Shown here: piece after piece, positions 61,749-64,000 of the stretch
Layout of the letters: each line of letters begins with the position of its first letter
Numbering within the stretch: the first letter of the stretch is position 1
Assembly: GCA_041395245.1 (NCBI GenBank)
Contig: JAWLAY010000016.1
Span: forward strand, 1-64,000
Origin: Aquimonas sp041395245
Lineage (GTDB): Bacteria; Pseudomonadota; Gammaproteobacteria; Xanthomonadales; Xanthomonadaceae
Length of the DNA: 64,000 bases
Reading direction: 5' to 3'
Position numbers and translations under genes: made by a program
The notes under the pieces: model-generated
Databases searched by the model: none
Told to the model about the DNA's origin: nothing
The model's input: the letters and a program-made list of their open reading frames with translations, nothing else

Positions 61749-62117
61749 TTAATCTCTGGACGGCGCGCATTCTTCTATGGATTCCACTTCACGCCCAGAA
61801 CAAATCGGACGAGGCATGAGGCATGCCGTGAAAGCTTTGGCCCACACACGATATTGCTCTTCCGACTTGAAAACCGCCAAGGGTTTCGGTTCACAGGCCT
61901 CACCGCGCTCGCTGAGCATGGTCAAGCAGGAATCCGTAACGCTCGAATCCTCAGATCGACAGTTGACCTCATAGCGTTTAACAAGGTCAGCAACGACCCC
62001 ATCGCTGCTGACAGGAAACGCCATCTTCTGCCCCGGCACAAACGCGTTATGTACCTCGGGCGAATCGTTGGGAGACGATACGGTGAGCATGAGCAGAGCA
62101 AAAAACGCGTATTGCAT
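61749..62117 (-). CDS. Small exported protein of unknown function
   Basis: 122 residues from ATG 62117, preceded by GGAGG. Signal peptide at 1-15 (MQYAFFALLMLTVSS). The mature protein has five Cys (NCRSED, DSCLTML, EACEPKP, TACLMPR, PICSGRE, EECAPS), which suggests disulphides. No family recognised. Confidence 0.62.
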   Translation of the reverse strand: MQYAFFALLMLTVSSPNDSPEVHNAFVPGQKMAFPVSSDGVVADLVKRYEVNCRSEDSSVTDSCLTMLSERGEACEPKPLAVFKSEEQYRVWAKAFTACLMPRPICSGREVESIEECAPSRD

Positions 62118-62172
62118 CGCGAAACCTCCGAATACTTGATCCAAGCCCAACATGCACCGCAAGCGTTGTCGT

Positions 62173-62253
62173 GATTAGCGCGATGTATCAGCTCGCCGAA
62201 CGTTAGCCACTCTGCCCGTAGCGGGAGAGAGGAGCTGACATATCGCACCAATC
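62173..62253. repeat. Dispersed repeat family A, copy 7 (compact form)
   Basis: GATTAGCGCGATGTATC at the left and GACATATCGCACCAATC at the right, with GCCGAACGTTAGCC and CTCTGCCCGTAGCGGGAGAG between. At 81 bp it is the minimal complete copy and defines the element layout: end, GTTAGC box, hairpin core, end. Confidence 0.8.
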
Positions 62254-62715
62254 AGGCGCGTTGTTTGCTCAGCCATATGCAGGCATATATCCACAGATTG
62301 CATTACCAAGCTGTTGAAAAAAATGCAGCTCACGAACCCGTCAGCACCTTTCTCAACAGCAGAGCTGCCACCAAAACCACTGGAGCGGGTCCGCTCGAAG
62401 GTGCGCTAAAGCACCACCGCGCCCGCACAAAATCACAGTCCACATGTTGAGTCAAGCGATTCATCCTTTTTCTTCCGAATGCCATCTCAACAGCCTGACG
62501 GTAGGAAAAGGCGAAGTACTTCGTTCCAATCTGGCCATGGACGCGCGACATGATACGGGTCATACGTCCTGCGCGGTTTCCGGTGGTGACGACACTAAGC
62601 GGTAGCACCGCAGGGCGGGGATTTGCCGGGTGACTCGGCCAATGGGCGTTGCGCCGCTGGCGAGGAGTACGCCTCTCTGGCGAATCCCATGATTCGCCAG
62701 AGATCGCTACCGAAA
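62254..62715. other. Gene-free region with interleaved inverted repeats
   Basis: No gene recognised. GCTGTTGA (62310-62317) pairs with TCAACAGC (62353-62360), and GCAGCTC (62325-62331) pairs with GAGCTGC (62362-62368): order A-B-A'-B', a pseudoknot-like topology. GGTGC-GCTAAA-GCACC lies at 62399-62414. A strong hairpin follows at 62675-62702. Confidence 0.5.
62675..62702 (-). terminator. Hairpin behind small exported protein gene
   Basis: CTCTGGCGAATC-CCAT-GATTCGCCAGAG, 12 perfect base pairs with a 4-base loop, ending 14 bp after the stop of the exported protein gene on the minus strand. No T-run on either side, so it could also stabilise the mRNA end. Confidence 0.6.
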
Positions 62716-63030
62716 TCAATCGAACTCGATCACCAGTTCGTCTTCGCAGAAGTCGAAATCCACGGCTTCGGATTCGCTGCCGTCGGCGAAGGTGGCCATG
62801 AAGGACCATTCGCAGCCGCTGTCGTCGGTGCTTTCGTCCCACTGCATGGTGGCGGTGGCACCGGCGGCGATGCCGCTGCCGATGTTGAACTCGCCCCAGG
62901 TGTTGCCATCTTCGGATACATGGATGGCGACGATCTTTGAGTCGGTGTTGTTGCTGATCTGGAAGGTGTATTCCGCAAAGGCTGCTGGCGACGCCAGCAG
63001 CAAGGCCACACTGCACAACCATCCGCGCAT
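62716..63030 (-). CDS. Small exported protein
   Basis: 104 residues. Signal peptide at 1-19 (VALLLASPAAFA). The mature part YTFQISNNTDSKIVAIHVSE is followed by DGNTWGEFNIGSGIAAGATA and an acidic end (DFDFCEDELVIEFD). The YTFxVxNNT...ISKIxVSEDG...WG pattern occurs in a small group of Lysobacterales secreted proteins. It contains two Cys. GGAG-like AAGGAGCAAAC precedes the start. Function unknown. Confidence 0.75.
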   Translation of the reverse strand: MRGWLCSVALLLASPAAFAEYTFQISNNTDSKIVAIHVSEDGNTWGEFNIGSGIAAGATATMQWDESTDDSGCEWSFMATFADGSESEAVDFDFCEDELVIEFD

Positions 63031-63396
63031 GTTGTTTGCTCCTTGGTATGCCGCACGAAGCCCCCTGCCTCGGCGCGCGGCGGCAGTCTAGCAGTCGGTT
63101 GCGGGTGGACTGTGACGGGATTTTTGGCGCCGGTTTTGGGTTTAGCAAGGTGTCGAAAAAGTGCCTTTCTGCCCCATCTTTTGAAGCCGCCTCGTCACGG
63201 AACACGCCTGCGACAAGCCTCAAAGATCAAGCGTTTAGCATTCTTTATCTTTGTGCACGCGATCCACGGCGCACCGAAACAGAGCAATTTTCAACTTCCC
63301 GTCAGGTTTACAACTTTCTACAGGCGCGGTGCCAACAGTGGCGTGCAGGGTCTCAACGAGCACGGCACGTTGCGCCATTCCTCCAGCAAGCTGTCT
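63031..63396. other. Gene-free region
   Basis: I see no gene, hairpin or repeat of note. The promoter of the small exported protein (minus strand) must lie in its left part. Confidence 0.4.
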
Positions 63397-64000
63397 TCAC
63401 AAACTGCGTAGTGGCACGCTGATCAGGTTCGGCGGTGCCTCGAAACCATTGCCGAACACGCCTTCCGGCCCGACTTGGTCGCTGTCGGTTGCGCTGTTAT
63501 CGGCGGGCTGCAGTTCGATCACGTCAGCGGGTGTCGCGATTGTCGCTGTGTTGGTGACTTTGCTTCCCAACGCTGCGTCGACGCGTGCGCTGAGCAGGTA
63601 GCGCAACACGCCGTCTACCGGAAGGTTCAACGTCTGGTCGATTCCACCTTCGCCTGCCGCCTGCGGGCAGCTCGCCAACTGTACCGACGCGCAGGTCCAC
63701 AGTGCATCGGCCAACCCACCCGGCAATTCATCAACCAGTTGAACACCTTCGACGGGCAAGGGACCTGCATTGGCCACCAGAATTTCGTACACCGCCAAAC
63801 CACCCGGCAGCGCGTAATAGGCACCGTCATCCTTGCTGATCTCCAGATCTGTCGCCGCCAACACTTCAATTTCGCTCTGCGCCGTCGTCTGGTGGTAATG
63901 CAAATCGGCCGCCTTGGTCGCGGTGACAGTACAGGTTCCGACCGCCGAGCCGGTCAACATGCTGTCGGCAATGGAGCAGTTGGCGGCACCCTCTGTCACG
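63397..64000 (-). CDS. Exported DUF11/Ig-type repeat protein, C-terminal part (cut by window edge), with GFE motif
   Basis: The last 200 residues are visible and the rest lies beyond base 64000. It begins in a bacterial repeat of the type TGSAVGTCTVTATKAADLHY, followed by a DUF11 domain (LEISKDDGAYYALPGGLAVY, ILVANAGPLPVEGVQLVDEL; NTATIATPADVIELQPADNS). The chain then has VGPEGVFGNGFE followed by a 13-residue tail (APPNLISVPLRSL). The FxNGFE motif is near, not at, the end here, unlike in the other proteins. A surface protein is likely. Confidence 0.8.
   Translation of the reverse strand, partial: VTEGAANCSIADSMLTGSAVGTCTVTATKAADLHYHQTTAQSEIEVLAATDLEISKDDGAYYALPGGLAVYEILVANAGPLPVEGVQLVDELPGGLADALWTCASVQLASCPQAAGEGGIDQTLNLPVDGVLRYLLSARVDAALGSKVTNTATIATPADVIELQPADNSATDSDQVGPEGVFGNGFEAPPNLISVPLRSL

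Noticed and set aside
62330..63223. 297-codon open frame on the minus strand
   Set aside because: It runs across a repeat-like gap and out of frame through the small exported protein gene (62716-63030), which has a signal peptide and ribosome site.

Overview
The window looks like chromosome of a GC-rich gammaproteobacterium of the order Lysobacterales (Xanthomonadales). Reasons: a Xanthomonas-type LexA operator (TTAGTAGTAATACTAC) directly before lexA; a pncC-lexA-recA-recX block; OleC/OleD olefin genes; an FlhF/RpoN-style flagellar fliLMNO block behind a sigma-54 site; and all three parts of a Xanthomonadales-restricted putative peptide-modification (RiPP) system. No rRNA, tRNA or CRISPR array was seen.

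Layout. 1-3.6 kb: cyclase/TPR protein of the peptide-modification system, interrupted by one in-frame TGA, facing a convergent 88-residue precursor-like peptide gene. 3.6-7.0 kb: oleC and oleD separated by a 650-bp repeat-rich gap. 7.0-13.7 kb: LysR regulator, DUF2721 protein, nitroreductase, D-2-hydroxyglutarate dehydrogenase divergent from serA, and an exported M28 peptidase. 13.7-16.9 kb (minus): ECF sigma factor, membrane anti-sigma-like protein, small exported protein, DUF3106 protein, and the SagB-like dehydrogenase that is the third part of the peptide system. 17-22.6 kb: mutS, then pncC, lexA, recA, recX (mismatch repair and SOS). 22.7-25.5 kb: exported protein, NAD-type isocitrate dehydrogenase, H-NS-like protein. 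25.9-33.1 kb: a tight six-gene acyl-CoA beta-oxidation operon including an APH-like kinase next to an acyl-CoA dehydrogenase and ending in an IclR regulator.

33.1-42.1 kb: exported repeat proteins (RCC1 propeller, FG-GAP-like propeller), a Ser/Thr kinase with TPRs paired with an ECF43-like sigma factor, a VWA protein and an exported amidohydrolase. 43.9-46.2 kb: fliL-fliM-fliN-fliO. 46.3-52.5 kb: SRPBCC protein, ASPIC/UnbV propeller, S74-like exported protein and a large Ig-repeat protein with an IPTL-like C-terminus. Several unrelated exported proteins here end in the same very short motif, F-x-[DNH]-G-F-E, which is the most intriguing cross-gene pattern in the window.

52.7-63 kb: an accessory stretch of small, mostly minus-strand genes (methyltransferase, DUF2200, membrane proteins, NTF2/SnoaL-like, EVE, lipoprotein, VOC, alpha/beta hydrolase with a probable frameshift), with a cupin remnant, a possible IS110 remnant, lower-GC gaps and several copies of a dispersed inverted-repeat element (ends GATTGGCGCGATGT / ACATCGCGCCAATC). 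The window ends inside a DUF11-type exported protein that also carries the GFE motif.
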